From Mariniflexile jejuense (lineage in GTDB: Bacteria > Bacteroidota > Bacteroidia > Flavobacteriales > Flavobacteriaceae): DNA of 64,000 bases. A program made the position numbers and the translations under genes. Positions 24,604 to 32,213 of this stretch are shown one piece after another (the stretch's first letter is position 1; each line of letters opens with the position of its first letter). A model generated the notes under the pieces. That model did not search any database. It was not told the DNA's origin and saw nothing but the letters and a program-made list of their open reading frames with translations. The DNA lies in NCBI RefSeq assembly GCF_042675665.1, contig NZ_JBHTJI010000001.1, positions 930,001 to 994,000 of the forward strand, in the 5' to 3' direction.

Positions 24604-24757
24604 ACCCTTTTTAAATTTTAACCATTTACCGACAAACGGTAATTTTTGTTTGAAAAATTTCATAAACACTATAAGTTATGATATTCGTAAAGATAAACGT
24701 TGCCAATAATTAAAAATGAACGACAGATTTCCCCAAATAAATTACCAATAAAAAACA

Positions 24758-24787
24758 TTGTTCAAATTATTTTATAAAGTATCTTTG
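24758..24787 (+). promoter_or_regulatory. Promoter of the ctaB-cytochrome oxidase unit
   Basis: TTG (24758-24760), a 19-bp spacer and TATCTTTG (24780-24787), an exact -7 consensus 36 bp before the start codon. It probably drives ctaB and the first subunit III gene. Confidence 0.75.
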
Positions 24788-24822
24788 CACTCGCATTACA
24801 AAACGCATTAGGTAACAAAACA

Positions 24823-25716
24823 TTGAGTAATCCAAAAACGTCATTAGCAACACCTTCGGCAATTTCAGATTTTAAAGAAATCACTAAAATGCGATTGGCA
24901 TTAAGCGTGGTGTTTTCATCGCTTGCAGGTTATTTGCTAGGTGTGGAAACGGTTGATTTTAAAACTTTGATTTTACTGGCATTTGGCGGCTATTTTATGG
25001 TAGGCGCATCAAACGCATTCAATCAAATTATTGAAAAAGATTTGGACACCTTAATGGATAGAACAAAAAATAGACCTATTCCTGCTGGTAGAATGTCTGT
25101 TACCACTGCCTTTATAATTGCTTGTATATTCACACTTTTAGGCATAATTATTTTGTACACCATAAATAAGCAAACGGCTATGTTTGGTGCTATATCCATA
25201 TTTTTATATACCTGTGTTTATACGCCTTTAAAAACCAAAACACCTTTAGCGGTTTTTGTTGGTGCTATACCAGGTGCTATTCCGTTTATGTTGGGTTGGG
25301 TAGCGGCGACTGATGATTTTGGTATTGAACCAGGAACCTTATTTGCTTTACAGTTTTTTTGGCAGTTTCCACATTTTTGGGCTATTGGTTGGTTTTTGTT
25401 TGAAGATTATAAAAAAGGCGGGTTTTTTATGTTGCCAACAGGTAAACAAGATAAAGGTACTGCGGTACAAACCATTATGTATACAATCTGGACCTTGTTA
25501 GTTTCTATTATTCCGGTTTTTGGGTTTACAGGACGCTTGCAATTATCAATAGTTTCGGCAATAATTGTTTTTGTATTAGGGTTGTGGATGTTGTATTACG
25601 CCATTCGCTTATTTAAATTAATGACTGAAAAGGCTGCGAAACAACTTATGTTGGTTAGCGTATCTTATATATCGTTAGTACAAATAGTGTATGTTATAGA
25701 TAAATTTATTAGATAA
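24823..25716 (+). CDS. ctaB: Protoheme IX farnesyltransferase (heme O synthase)
   Basis: Transfers a farnesyl group to heme b to make heme O, the precursor of heme A for cytochrome oxidase. A UbiA-type polytopic membrane protein with about eight or nine transmembrane helices. It carries the prenyl-diphosphate motif NAFNQIIEKDLDTLMDRTKNRP, the second Asp-rich loop YTPLKTKTPLAVFVGAIPGA, and HFWAIGWFLFEDYKKGGFFMLP. The start codon is TTG (reading MSNPKTSLATPS), placed 36 bp after a good promoter; no ATG lies in frame nearby upstream. The next gene starts 2 bp after its stop. Confidence 0.96.
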   Translation: MSNPKTSLATPSAISDFKEITKMRLALSVVFSSLAGYLLGVETVDFKTLILLAFGGYFMVGASNAFNQIIEKDLDTLMDRTKNRPIPAGRMSVTTAFIIACIFTLLGIIILYTINKQTAMFGAISIFLYTCVYTPLKTKTPLAVFVGAIPGAIPFMLGWVAATDDFGIEPGTLFALQFFWQFPHFWAIGWFLFEDYKKGGFFMLPTGKQDKGTAVQTIMYTIWTLLVSIIPVFGFTGRLQLSIVSAIIVFVLGLWMLYYAIRLFKLMTEKAAKQLMLVSVSYISLVQIVYVIDKFIR

Positions 25717-25718
25717 TT

Positions 25719-26300
25719 ATGGATTTAACACAAGGTACTTTAGAAGAAAAAAATAGTAGAGCAAAAAAAATGATGCTTTGGTTTGGTATTATTTCACTTA
25801 TTATGTCGTTTGCAGGATGGACGAGTGCTTTTGTAGTAAGCAGCTCAAGACCAGATTGGTTAAAAGATTTTCAGTTACCAAATGCTTTTATAATAAGCAC
25901 TATTGTCATTATATTAAGTAGTGTATCATTTTTATTAGCAAAAAAAGCACTGAAAGTAGCAAATAATAATGCCACAATGCTTTGGCTTTTAGTAACACTT
26001 ATTTTAGGTGTAGTTTTTATTTTCTATCAGTTTTCGGGCTTTCAACAAATTATAGATTTAGGTTATAATTTTACAGGTCCAACTAGTAATGTTACCATGT
26101 CGTACATCTATTTAATAGCAGTTGTACACATATTGCACGTAGTGGTTGGGTTAATTTGCCTGCTAGTAGTAATTTATAATCATTTTAAACAGAAATATAA
26201 TCCAACTAAAATGCTTGGTTTTGAACTGGCTTCAACCTTTTGGCATTTTATTGATATTCTATGGGTGTATCTATTTTTATTCCTATATTTTGTAAGGTAG
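25719..26300 (+). CDS. Cytochrome c oxidase subunit III-like, short form
   Basis: A heme-copper oxidase subunit III homologue of 193 aa with five predicted transmembrane helices. Family segments visible are MMLWFGIISLIMSFAGWTSAF, WLLVTLILGVVFIFYQFSGF, SYIYLIAVVHILHVVVGLICL and LASTFWHFIDILWVYLFLFLY. The last is the typical C-terminal helix with conserved His and Asp. It follows ctaB by 2 bp and precedes a longer paralogue. The catalytic subunits I and II are not in the window. In Flavobacteriaceae this arrangement belongs to the caa3/aa3-type oxidase cluster. Confidence 0.92.
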   Translation: MDLTQGTLEEKNSRAKKMMLWFGIISLIMSFAGWTSAFVVSSSRPDWLKDFQLPNAFIISTIVIILSSVSFLLAKKALKVANNNATMLWLLVTLILGVVFIFYQFSGFQQIIDLGYNFTGPTSNVTMSYIYLIAVVHILHVVVGLICLLVVIYNHFKQKYNPTKMLGFELASTFWHFIDILWVYLFLFLYFVR

Positions 26301-26402
26301 AGATATTATGTTTGAAATGATATATATCATATTTTAAACTATTTTTGTTTTTATTGTCTATTAAATTTAGTCGTGTATATTTCATTAAATAGATAAATTG
26401 AC

Positions 26403-26410
26403 TATTTTTG
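26403..26410 (+). promoter_or_regulatory. -7 box before the second subunit III gene
   Basis: TATTTTTG matches TAnnTTTG exactly, 29 bp before the ATG at 26439, within a 138-bp gap. This suggests a second start inside the oxidase cluster. The -33 element is weak. Confidence 0.45.
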
Positions 26411-26438
26411 TCCAACTTTTAAAAAATAACCAACACAT

Positions 26439-27419
26439 ATGAGTACTACAGTTGCAAACGCTGATACACACGAAAAAACTTGGGGAGGTGGTAACGAGCC
26501 GTTAAAAGCGAGTTACGGTAAAATGATGATGTGGTTTTTCATCGTTTCTGATGCTTTAACTTTTTCCGGATTTTTAGCTGCTTACGGATTTTCTAGATTT
26601 AAATTTATTGACGCATGGCCAATTGCCGATGAGGTGTTTACACACGTACCGTTTTTACACGGGCAAGAATTGCCAATGATTTACGTAGCGTTTATGACGT
26701 TTGTACTTATCATGTCGTCTGTAACTATGGTATTGGCGGTTGATGCAGGTCATCATTTAAACAAAGCTAAAGTGACACTTTACATGTTTTTAACCATTAT
26801 TGGTGGTTTAATATTCGTTGGCTCTCAAGCATGGGAATGGGCAACATTTATAAAAGGCGATTTTGGTGCAGTACAAACAAAAGGAGGAAATATTCTTCAA
26901 TTTGTTGATACAAATGGTCATCGTGTAGCCTTACGCGATTTTGTTGTAGCTGGCGAAGGCGAACGCGTACAACATGAACGTAAAAATGGTATTTGGTTTG
27001 TAAGTGAAGGAACATTGCCAACATACACAGTAGAAGAAGTAATTGCTGGATTAGAAAAACATGAAAATATTTTAGTAAGAAATCAAATACTTGATGAACA
27101 CGGACATAAAACAGTACTTACAAGAGCTGAATCTTTAAAACAGTTGAAAGCAAATGGTAAACGTGTTGTTGAAGGTGCTAATTTACATGTAAATGAATAT
27201 GGTTCGCCGTTATTTGCCGACTTCTTTTTCTTCATTACAGGATTTCACGGGTTTCACGTATTTTCAGGTGTTGTAATTAATATCATCATTTTCTTTAATG
27301 TGGTATTAGGAACCTATGAAAGACGTAAAAGCTACGAAATGGTTGAAAAAGTTGGATTATACTGGCACTTTGTAGATTTAGTTTGGGTATTTGTATTTAC
27401 ATTCTTCTACCTAGTTTAA
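26439..27419 (+). CDS. Cytochrome c oxidase subunit III, long form with hydrophilic insertion
   Basis: A 326-aa subunit III. The first helices (MMMWFFIVSDALTFSGFLAAYGF, MIYVAFMTFVLIMSSVTMVLAV, LYMFLTIIGGLIFVGSQAWEW) are followed by a hydrophilic stretch at about residues 133-255 (VQTKGGNILQFVDTNGHRVA ... NLHVNEYG). The C-terminal helices then resume: FADFFFFITGFHGFHVFSGV and YWHFVDLVWVFVFTFFYLV. Canonical subunit III lacks this insertion, which would lie outside the membrane between helices. Long forms of this type occur in flavobacterial oxidases; the role of the insertion is not known to me. It is followed by subunit IV after 21 bp. Confidence 0.93.
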   Translation: MSTTVANADTHEKTWGGGNEPLKASYGKMMMWFFIVSDALTFSGFLAAYGFSRFKFIDAWPIADEVFTHVPFLHGQELPMIYVAFMTFVLIMSSVTMVLAVDAGHHLNKAKVTLYMFLTIIGGLIFVGSQAWEWATFIKGDFGAVQTKGGNILQFVDTNGHRVALRDFVVAGEGERVQHERKNGIWFVSEGTLPTYTVEEVIAGLEKHENILVRNQILDEHGHKTVLTRAESLKQLKANGKRVVEGANLHVNEYGSPLFADFFFFITGFHGFHVFSGVVINIIIFFNVVLGTYERRKSYEMVEKVGLYWHFVDLVWVFVFTFFYLV

Positions 27420-27440
27420 TAAATAAAAATATATTTTAAA

Positions 27441-27821
27441 ATGGCACACGCACATAAATTAGAAATATTTAGAGGTTTAGTTAAGTTTAAATCGAATACT
27501 CAAAAAATTTGGGGTGTTTTAATATTCTTAACACTTGTTACAGCTGTTGAAGTTGTATTGGGTATATACAAACCAGAGGCTTTAAAGGCTCATTTTTTAG
27601 GCATGAAAGCCTTAAACTGGATATTTATTATCTTAACATTAGTAAAAGCTTACTATATTACTTGGGATTTCATGCACATGCGCGATGAAACTAAAGGTTT
27701 AAGACGTATGGTAGTTTGGACAGCTATCTTTTTAATACTTTATTTAATATTCATCTTATTACAAGAAGGTGGATACGTTTTTAGAGTATATGATAATGGA
27801 TTTATAAAAAGAGATTTTTAA
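27441..27821 (+). CDS. Cytochrome c oxidase subunit IV-type small membrane protein
   Basis: 126 aa with three transmembrane helices: IWGVLIFLTLVTAVEVVLGIY, ALNWIFIILTLVKAYYITWDFMHM and RMVVWTAIFLILYLIFILLQ. The order and the conserved KAYYI-FMHM segment match COX4-pro (subunit IV) of bacterial caa3 oxidases. A His-rich N-terminus (MAHAHKLE) is seen. It ends the subunit block and is followed by a strong terminator. Confidence 0.9.
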   Translation: MAHAHKLEIFRGLVKFKSNTQKIWGVLIFLTLVTAVEVVLGIYKPEALKAHFLGMKALNWIFIILTLVKAYYITWDFMHMRDETKGLRRMVVWTAIFLILYLIFILLQEGGYVFRVYDNGFIKRDF

Positions 27822-27847
27822 CTAATTATTAGTTAAATAGATATATT

Positions 27848-27875
27848 AAGGCGGTTTTTAAACCGCCTTTTTTTA
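27848..27875 (+). terminator. Intrinsic terminator after subunit IV
   Basis: AAGGCGGTTT (27848-27857) and AAACCGCCTT (27860-27869) pair perfectly around TT, followed by TTTTTTATTTTT. Confidence 0.9.
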
Positions 27876-27881
27876 TTTTTG
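27874..27881 (+). promoter_or_regulatory. -7 box embedded in the terminator T-tract
   Basis: TATTTTTG matches the consensus exactly, 24 bp before the ATG at 27905. It begins within the U-tract region of the preceding terminator, so one transcript ends where the next begins. Confidence 0.5.
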
Positions 27882-27904
27882 CACATTAATTAAAAAAGGT
27901 TTTA

Positions 27905-28621
27905 ATGAACTATAAAAAAGCAGGTCGTTACTTAATTTTAGGAATCTTATTTTTTCTTCCAGTTACTTTTTTACTGTTTTTATATCCTGCTACGCATAAC
28001 TATACGCCGCTTGATATTGTAAATCAATCAGTTTTAGATATTAGTCAATTTAAATCTAATTCTGAAGAAAAAATTATATTAAAAGACCATATTACAGTAC
28101 TTGGTTTTTTGGGTGAAAATCCAATTGATAATAGCATAACGGCATCCAATTTAAAAGAGTTGGTTTATGATAAATTTAAGGGGTTTAAAAAGTTTCAAGT
28201 TGTAATTTTAGTGCCTAACGGAACAGAAGACGCTGTTGAGAAACTTAAAGCAGAAATAAGTAGCTATGAAGATTTAAGGTTTTGGCATTTTGTTTTTGGA
28301 GAACCTGAAGCCATTAAAACCGTGTACAATAGCTTAGGAAGTAATATAGATTTAAATAACGAATTAGCAACAAATCAAGTGTTTATAGTAGATAAAAATT
28401 TGAACCAACGCGGGCGATTAGATGATAGAACGGATAATGAAATAGCAAGCAAAAAAGCAGCATATAAATTATATGCATACAATTGTATTGAAGTTGCCGA
28501 AATTAAAAATAAAATGAGTGATGATTTGCGTATCTTATTTACAGAATACAGGCAAATACGAAAAGGAGAATTCGATTCTTCAACTCGAAGAGCAAACGAT
28601 TTAAAAGAAACATCAAATTAA
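27905..28621 (+). CDS. SCO-like membrane-anchored protein without copper ligands
   Basis: 238 aa with one N-terminal transmembrane helix (YLILGILFFLPVTFLLFLY), then a soluble domain facing the periplasm. The strand HITVLGFLG, the helix, FQVVILVPNG and NQVFIVDKNLNQRGRLDDR resemble the thioredoxin fold of SCO/SenC proteins. The CxxxC motif is absent and the only Cys is in YNCIEVAE. It lies between the oxidase subunits and the true SCO gene, 51 bp upstream of the latter. A structural or partner role in copper-centre assembly is plausible but inferred. The family is conserved next to SCO in Flavobacteriaceae as far as I recall. Confidence 0.7.
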   Translation: MNYKKAGRYLILGILFFLPVTFLLFLYPATHNYTPLDIVNQSVLDISQFKSNSEEKIILKDHITVLGFLGENPIDNSITASNLKELVYDKFKGFKKFQVVILVPNGTEDAVEKLKAEISSYEDLRFWHFVFGEPEAIKTVYNSLGSNIDLNNELATNQVFIVDKNLNQRGRLDDRTDNEIASKKAAYKLYAYNCIEVAEIKNKMSDDLRILFTEYRQIRKGEFDSSTRRANDLKETSN

Positions 28622-28672
28622 ATAGAGATTTTTCGGTTAACTATTCTAAAACCTTTTTTATCTTAAGAAACA

Positions 28673-29416
28673 ATGAGCAAAAAAACAAATTATTCATACA
28701 TAGGAATAGCATTTATAATCTTAGTTTTTGGTATTATTTTTATTCCAAAAATAATTGAACGCATTTCTAATGGCGATGTTTCTAGAGATGAAAGTAGAAG
28801 TAATTTTGCAAATGGTAAAAAAACAAAACTTTCCAATTTAGCATTTATAGAAATTAATAACGAACCTAAAAAAGTACCTGCTTTTTCATTTATAGATCAA
28901 AATGGAAAAACTATAAGTAATAAAGATTATATAGGTAAGGTATATGTTATTGAATTTTTCTTTACAACATGCCCAACCATTTGCCCACGTATGAATGCAA
29001 ATCTTATTCAAATTCAAAACGCTTTTAAAGGTTTTGAAAATTTTGGTGTAGCATCATTCACTATAAACCCAGATTACGATACACAAGAGGTTTTAAAAAA
29101 CTATGCCAATCAATATGGTGTAACAAACCCAAATTGGCATTTAATGACGGGCAATAAAGAAGCTATTTATAAATTAGCAAACGAAGGGTTTAATCTTTAC
29201 ACTGCTGAAGAAGAAGGTGCCGCAGGCGGTTTTGAACATTCTGGAAATTTTGCTTTAATAGATAAAAATGGGTTTTTACGTTCTAGAATTGTAAATGGAA
29301 ACCCAATTATATTTTACAATGGAATGATTTCGGAATCTGAAAAAACAGATGAAGAAGGTATTAAACAAGAAATTAGTGCATTAAAAGAAGATATTAAAAA
29401 ACTATTAAATGAATAA
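28673..29416 (+). CDS. SCO1/SenC-family copper chaperone
   Basis: Delivers copper to, or reduces, the CuA site of cytochrome oxidase subunit II in the periplasm. There is one N-terminal transmembrane anchor (residues about 9-28), then a thioredoxin-fold domain. The FFFTTCPTICPRM motif gives the copper ligands Cys100 and Cys104. The third ligand is His189 in GGFEHSGNFALIDKNG. 247 aa is normal. The final codons overlap the start of the DUF420 gene by 8 bp, implying coupled translation. Confidence 0.95.
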   Translation: MSKKTNYSYIGIAFIILVFGIIFIPKIIERISNGDVSRDESRSNFANGKKTKLSNLAFIEINNEPKKVPAFSFIDQNGKTISNKDYIGKVYVIEFFFTTCPTICPRMNANLIQIQNAFKGFENFGVASFTINPDYDTQEVLKNYANQYGVTNPNWHLMTGNKEAIYKLANEGFNLYTAEEEGAAGGFEHSGNFALIDKNGFLRSRIVNGNPIIFYNGMISESEKTDEEGIKQEISALKEDIKKLLNE

Positions 29417-29945
29417 CGGAAAAGAAATTTTAGACGACAAAAAATACAATAAACTTATTGTAATATTATCTATAGTAATTCCAGTAGTGGTAGCAATACT
29501 ATTTGGTGTAAGAATACCAAATGTAGAACCTTTATCGTTTTTGCCACCAATTTACGCCACCATAAATGGCTTAACAGCAATTATTTTAATACTTGCTGTT
29601 ATTGCTATTAAAAACAAAAATATTGTACTACACGAAAATTTAATGACCACAGCTATTCTCTGCTCAGTAGTGTTTTTAGTAATGTATGTAGCATACCACA
29701 TGACAAGCGATTCTACAAAGTTTGGTGGTGAAGGCTTTATCAAATATGTTTACTATTTTATTCTTTTAACGCATATTTTGCTATCCATCATTATCATTCC
29801 GTTTGTGCTAATAACGTATGTACGTGCAATAACAAATAATATAGAAAAGCATAAAAAAATAGCAAAAATAACCTTTCCGTTATGGTTATATGTTGCGGTT
29901 ACTGGTGTTATAGTTTATATCATGATTTCGCCATATTATGTATAA
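29409..29945 (+). CDS. DUF420 membrane protein (CtaM-like oxidase assembly)
   Basis: 178 aa with about five transmembrane helices. DUF420 features are the LPPIYATINGLTAIILILAV segment, HENLMTTAILCSVVFLVMYVAYHMT and YYFILLTHILLSIIIIPFVL, with conserved His residues that could bind heme or metal. The related Staphylococcus CtaM is needed for heme A-containing oxidase assembly. Overlaps the SCO gene by 8 bp, which supports a joint role in oxidase biogenesis. Confidence 0.9.
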   Translation: MNNGKEILDDKKYNKLIVILSIVIPVVVAILFGVRIPNVEPLSFLPPIYATINGLTAIILILAVIAIKNKNIVLHENLMTTAILCSVVFLVMYVAYHMTSDSTKFGGEGFIKYVYYFILLTHILLSIIIIPFVLITYVRAITNNIEKHKKIAKITFPLWLYVAVTGVIVYIMISPYYV

Positions 29946-29952
29946 AATGTCT

Positions 29953-29972
29953 GTTCGAGCGCAGTCGAGAAC
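29953..29972. repeat. Short palindromic dispersed-repeat-like element
   Basis: GTTCGAGCGCAGTCGAGAAC lies in the 41-bp gap between two genes of the oxidase cluster. It is partly self-complementary (GTTC...GAAC, TCGA...TCGA). The same GTTCGAG arm begins the element at 24518-24603. Confidence 0.5.
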
Positions 29973-29986
29973 TTTATAATGTTAAA

Positions 29987-30205
29987 ATGAAAAACAAAAT
30001 CATCTTTTTTCTCTTATCATATTTCTTTTTCATAGAAACAAACGCTCAATGCGCTATGTGTAGAGCTGTTTTAGAAAGTGAAGAGACACAAACAGTCGCA
30101 GAGGGTATTAACGATGGTATTGTGTACTTAATGGCAATTCCATATATATTAATTGGTGGCATTGGCTTCTTTATCTATAAGAAATACAAGACGTTAAAAA
30201 AGTAA
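29987..30205 (+). CDS. Small periplasmic/membrane protein with CAMC motif
   Basis: 72 aa. The ATG at 29987 gives a signal peptide (KIIFFLLSYFFFIETNAQ), followed at once by CAMCRAVLESEE and a helix INDGIVYLMAIPYILIGGIGFFIYKKYKTLKK. The mature form would thus be a tiny single-pass membrane protein with a Cys-x-x-Cys pair facing the periplasm. This could bind a metal or be redox-active. Its place after SCO and DUF420 suggests a part in oxidase or copper handling; no family function is known to me. Confidence 0.75.
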   Translation: MKNKIIFFLLSYFFFIETNAQCAMCRAVLESEETQTVAEGINDGIVYLMAIPYILIGGIGFFIYKKYKTLKK

Positions 30206-30288
30206 TAAAAACTTTTTTAATCAATTTATGTAACATTTCTTTGCGTTGTTAGTCTAATAACAAAGCTTCAAGCTTAATCAATCAAAGC

Positions 30289-30990
30289 ATGTTAGAAATA
30301 CGCCAATTACACAAATCCTATCCCATAGGAGATTCCAGTTTACACGTTTTAAAAGGTATCGATTTATCGGTTAAAGAAGGCGAAATGGTAGCCATTATGG
30401 GTTCTTCGGGTTCTGGAAAATCAACATTACTTAATATTATTGGGATGCTAGATGAAGCCGATTCGGGCGATTATATTCTAGATGGCTTACCCATAAAAAA
30501 CCTTACCGAAAAAAAAGCGGCTGTTTACAGAAACAAGTTTTTAGGGTTTATTTTCCAATCATTCAATCTTATAAATTATAAAAATGCCCTTGAAAACGTT
30601 GCATTGCCATTATACTATCAAGGTATGAAGCGAAAAGAACGTCAAGAATTGGCGATGTTTCATTTAGAAAAAGTAGGGTTGGCTAATTGGGCACATCATT
30701 TACCTAAAGAATTATCAGGTGGTCAAAACCAACGTGTTGCTATTGCTAGAGCATTAGCTGCAAATCCCAAATTATTATTGGCTGATGAACCAACCGGTGC
30801 TTTAGATACCTCGACGTCGCATGAAATTATGGCGTTTATTCAGCAATTAAATGATGAAGGTAAAACCATTTTAATGGTAACCCACGAAGAAGACATTGCA
30901 AATATGTGCAAGCGTATTGTACGCTTACGAGATGGCATAATACTAGAAGATGTACAAGTAAACCAAGTAAGAGCAGAACAGTATGTTTGA
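30289..30990 (+). CDS. ABC transporter ATP-binding protein (MacB/LolD type)
   Basis: The 233-aa nucleotide-binding subunit, with Walker A GSSGSGKST, Q-loop FIFQSFNLI, signature LSGGQNQRVAIARAL, Walker B LLLADEPTGALD and the switch His in MVTHEED. It starts an operon of two permeases, an adaptor, an outer-membrane channel and tsaB. The organisation is that of a MacAB-TolC-like exporter of peptides, lipoproteins or small toxic molecules; the substrate is unknown. Overlaps the first permease gene by 8 bp. Confidence 0.96.
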   Translation: MLEIRQLHKSYPIGDSSLHVLKGIDLSVKEGEMVAIMGSSGSGKSTLLNIIGMLDEADSGDYILDGLPIKNLTEKKAAVYRNKFLGFIFQSFNLINYKNALENVALPLYYQGMKRKERQELAMFHLEKVGLANWAHHLPKELSGGQNQRVAIARALAANPKLLLADEPTGALDTSTSHEIMAFIQQLNDEGKTILMVTHEEDIANMCKRIVRLRDGIILEDVQVNQVRAEQYV

Positions 30991-32212
30991 TTTAGACTTG
31001 TGGCGCGAAATATATCAAAGTATCAATAAAAACAGAACCAGGAGTTTGCTTTCTGGTTTTACAGTAGCATTTGCCATTTTATTGTTTACCATACTTTTTG
31101 GTATAGCCAACGGTTTACAGAACACCTTTACCGAAGCTTTTGGTGATGATGCTACAAATTCAATCTTTATTAATTCTGGTAGAACTACAAAAGCCAATAA
31201 AGGCATGCAGGCTGGAAGACAAATTCAATTTAAAAATAATGATTTGGATTATGTTAAAGATGAGTTTGGCGACAAAGTAGAATTTATTACAGCCCGTATT
31301 TATAAAGATGTGCAAGCGTCTTTTAGAGGTGAAAAGAGTAGTTACGGTTTGCGTGGTGTACATCCAGACCATCAATTTATTGAAAAAACGAATATAGTAG
31401 AAGGACGTTATATAAACAAAAACGATTTAGATAACCGAACCAAAGTCGTGGTTATAGGTAGAAAAATTGAAGAAGATTTATTTTTAAAAACAACCGCTTT
31501 AGGTAAATACATAAACCTAAGCGGTATTCCGTATAAAGTAGTTGGTATTTTTACAGATGATGGTAATGATTATGAAGAGCGTACCATATACATGCCAGTA
31601 ACTACGTCGCAACAAGTTTATGGTAACAACGATTATATTGACCAAATAAATCTAACCTATAATCCTAAAATGGATTATGATGAAGCTTTAGCTTTTAGCT
31701 CGTTATTAACAGCAAAACTTAAAGAACGTTTCTCGGTAGCCAGTAGCGACCAACGTGCAGTTAGAGTTCGTAATATGGCCGAAGGTACTAAAGCAGTAGG
31801 TCAAATGACTTTTGGTTTAACAGTTATTATTTTAGTTATTGGTTTTGGAACCTTAATAGCTGGCGTTGTAGGTATTAGTAACATTATGATTTTTATTGTA
31901 AAAGAACGTACCAAAGAAATAGGTATTAGAAAGGCCTTAGGTGCTTCACCAAAATCCATAGTGTCAATTATCCTAATCGAATCTATAATAATAACCGCTA
32001 TAGCAGGCTATGTAGGCTTGTTAATAGGTTTTGGTGTTATTGAGCTTTCAGCTCCTGTATTAAAAGATTATTTTATAAAAGATCCAGGTGTAAGTAATAG
32101 TTTGGTTATTGGCGCAACCTTAACCTTAATAGCTGCAGGCGCTATAGCAGGCTATTTACCAGCCAAAAAAGCATCAAGAATTAAACCAATTGTAGCACTA
32201 AGAAACGACTAA
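30983..32212 (+). CDS. MacB-type ABC permease, first copy
   Basis: 409 aa: N-terminal transmembrane helix (LLSGFTVAFAILLFTILFGIA), a large periplasmic MacB_PCD domain (about 50-280), then three FtsX-type helices ending in AGAIAGYLPAKKASRIKPIVALRND. KERTKEIGIRKALGASP is the cytoplasmic coupling helix seen in MacB and FtsX. Next to a second, related permease with 1 bp between them. The two probably form a heterodimer with the ATPase. Confidence 0.94.
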   Translation: MFDLDLWREIYQSINKNRTRSLLSGFTVAFAILLFTILFGIANGLQNTFTEAFGDDATNSIFINSGRTTKANKGMQAGRQIQFKNNDLDYVKDEFGDKVEFITARIYKDVQASFRGEKSSYGLRGVHPDHQFIEKTNIVEGRYINKNDLDNRTKVVVIGRKIEEDLFLKTTALGKYINLSGIPYKVVGIFTDDGNDYEERTIYMPVTTSQQVYGNNDYIDQINLTYNPKMDYDEALAFSSLLTAKLKERFSVASSDQRAVRVRNMAEGTKAVGQMTFGLTVIILVIGFGTLIAGVVGISNIMIFIVKERTKEIGIRKALGASPKSIVSIILIESIIITAIAGYVGLLIGFGVIELSAPVLKDYFIKDPGVSNSLVIGATLTLIAAGAIAGYLPAKKASRIKPIVALRND

Positions 32213-32213
32213 C

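Larger units (their letters stand above)
24396..24822. other. 427-bp intergenic region, no gene
   Basis: The largest non-coding stretch of the window. From left to right it holds a candidate terminator, a cloverleaf-like inverted-repeat element (24518-24603), the palindrome TTACCGacaaaCGGTAA (24627-24643) and the ctaB promoter. An open frame at 24349-24621 overlaps the end of the GH28 gene and looks non-coding. Confidence 0.7.

Noticed and set aside
24349..24621. Open frame over the end of GH28 and the intergenic palindromic element
   Set aside because: It begins inside GH28 and runs through the inverted-repeat arms; no signal, domain or start context.
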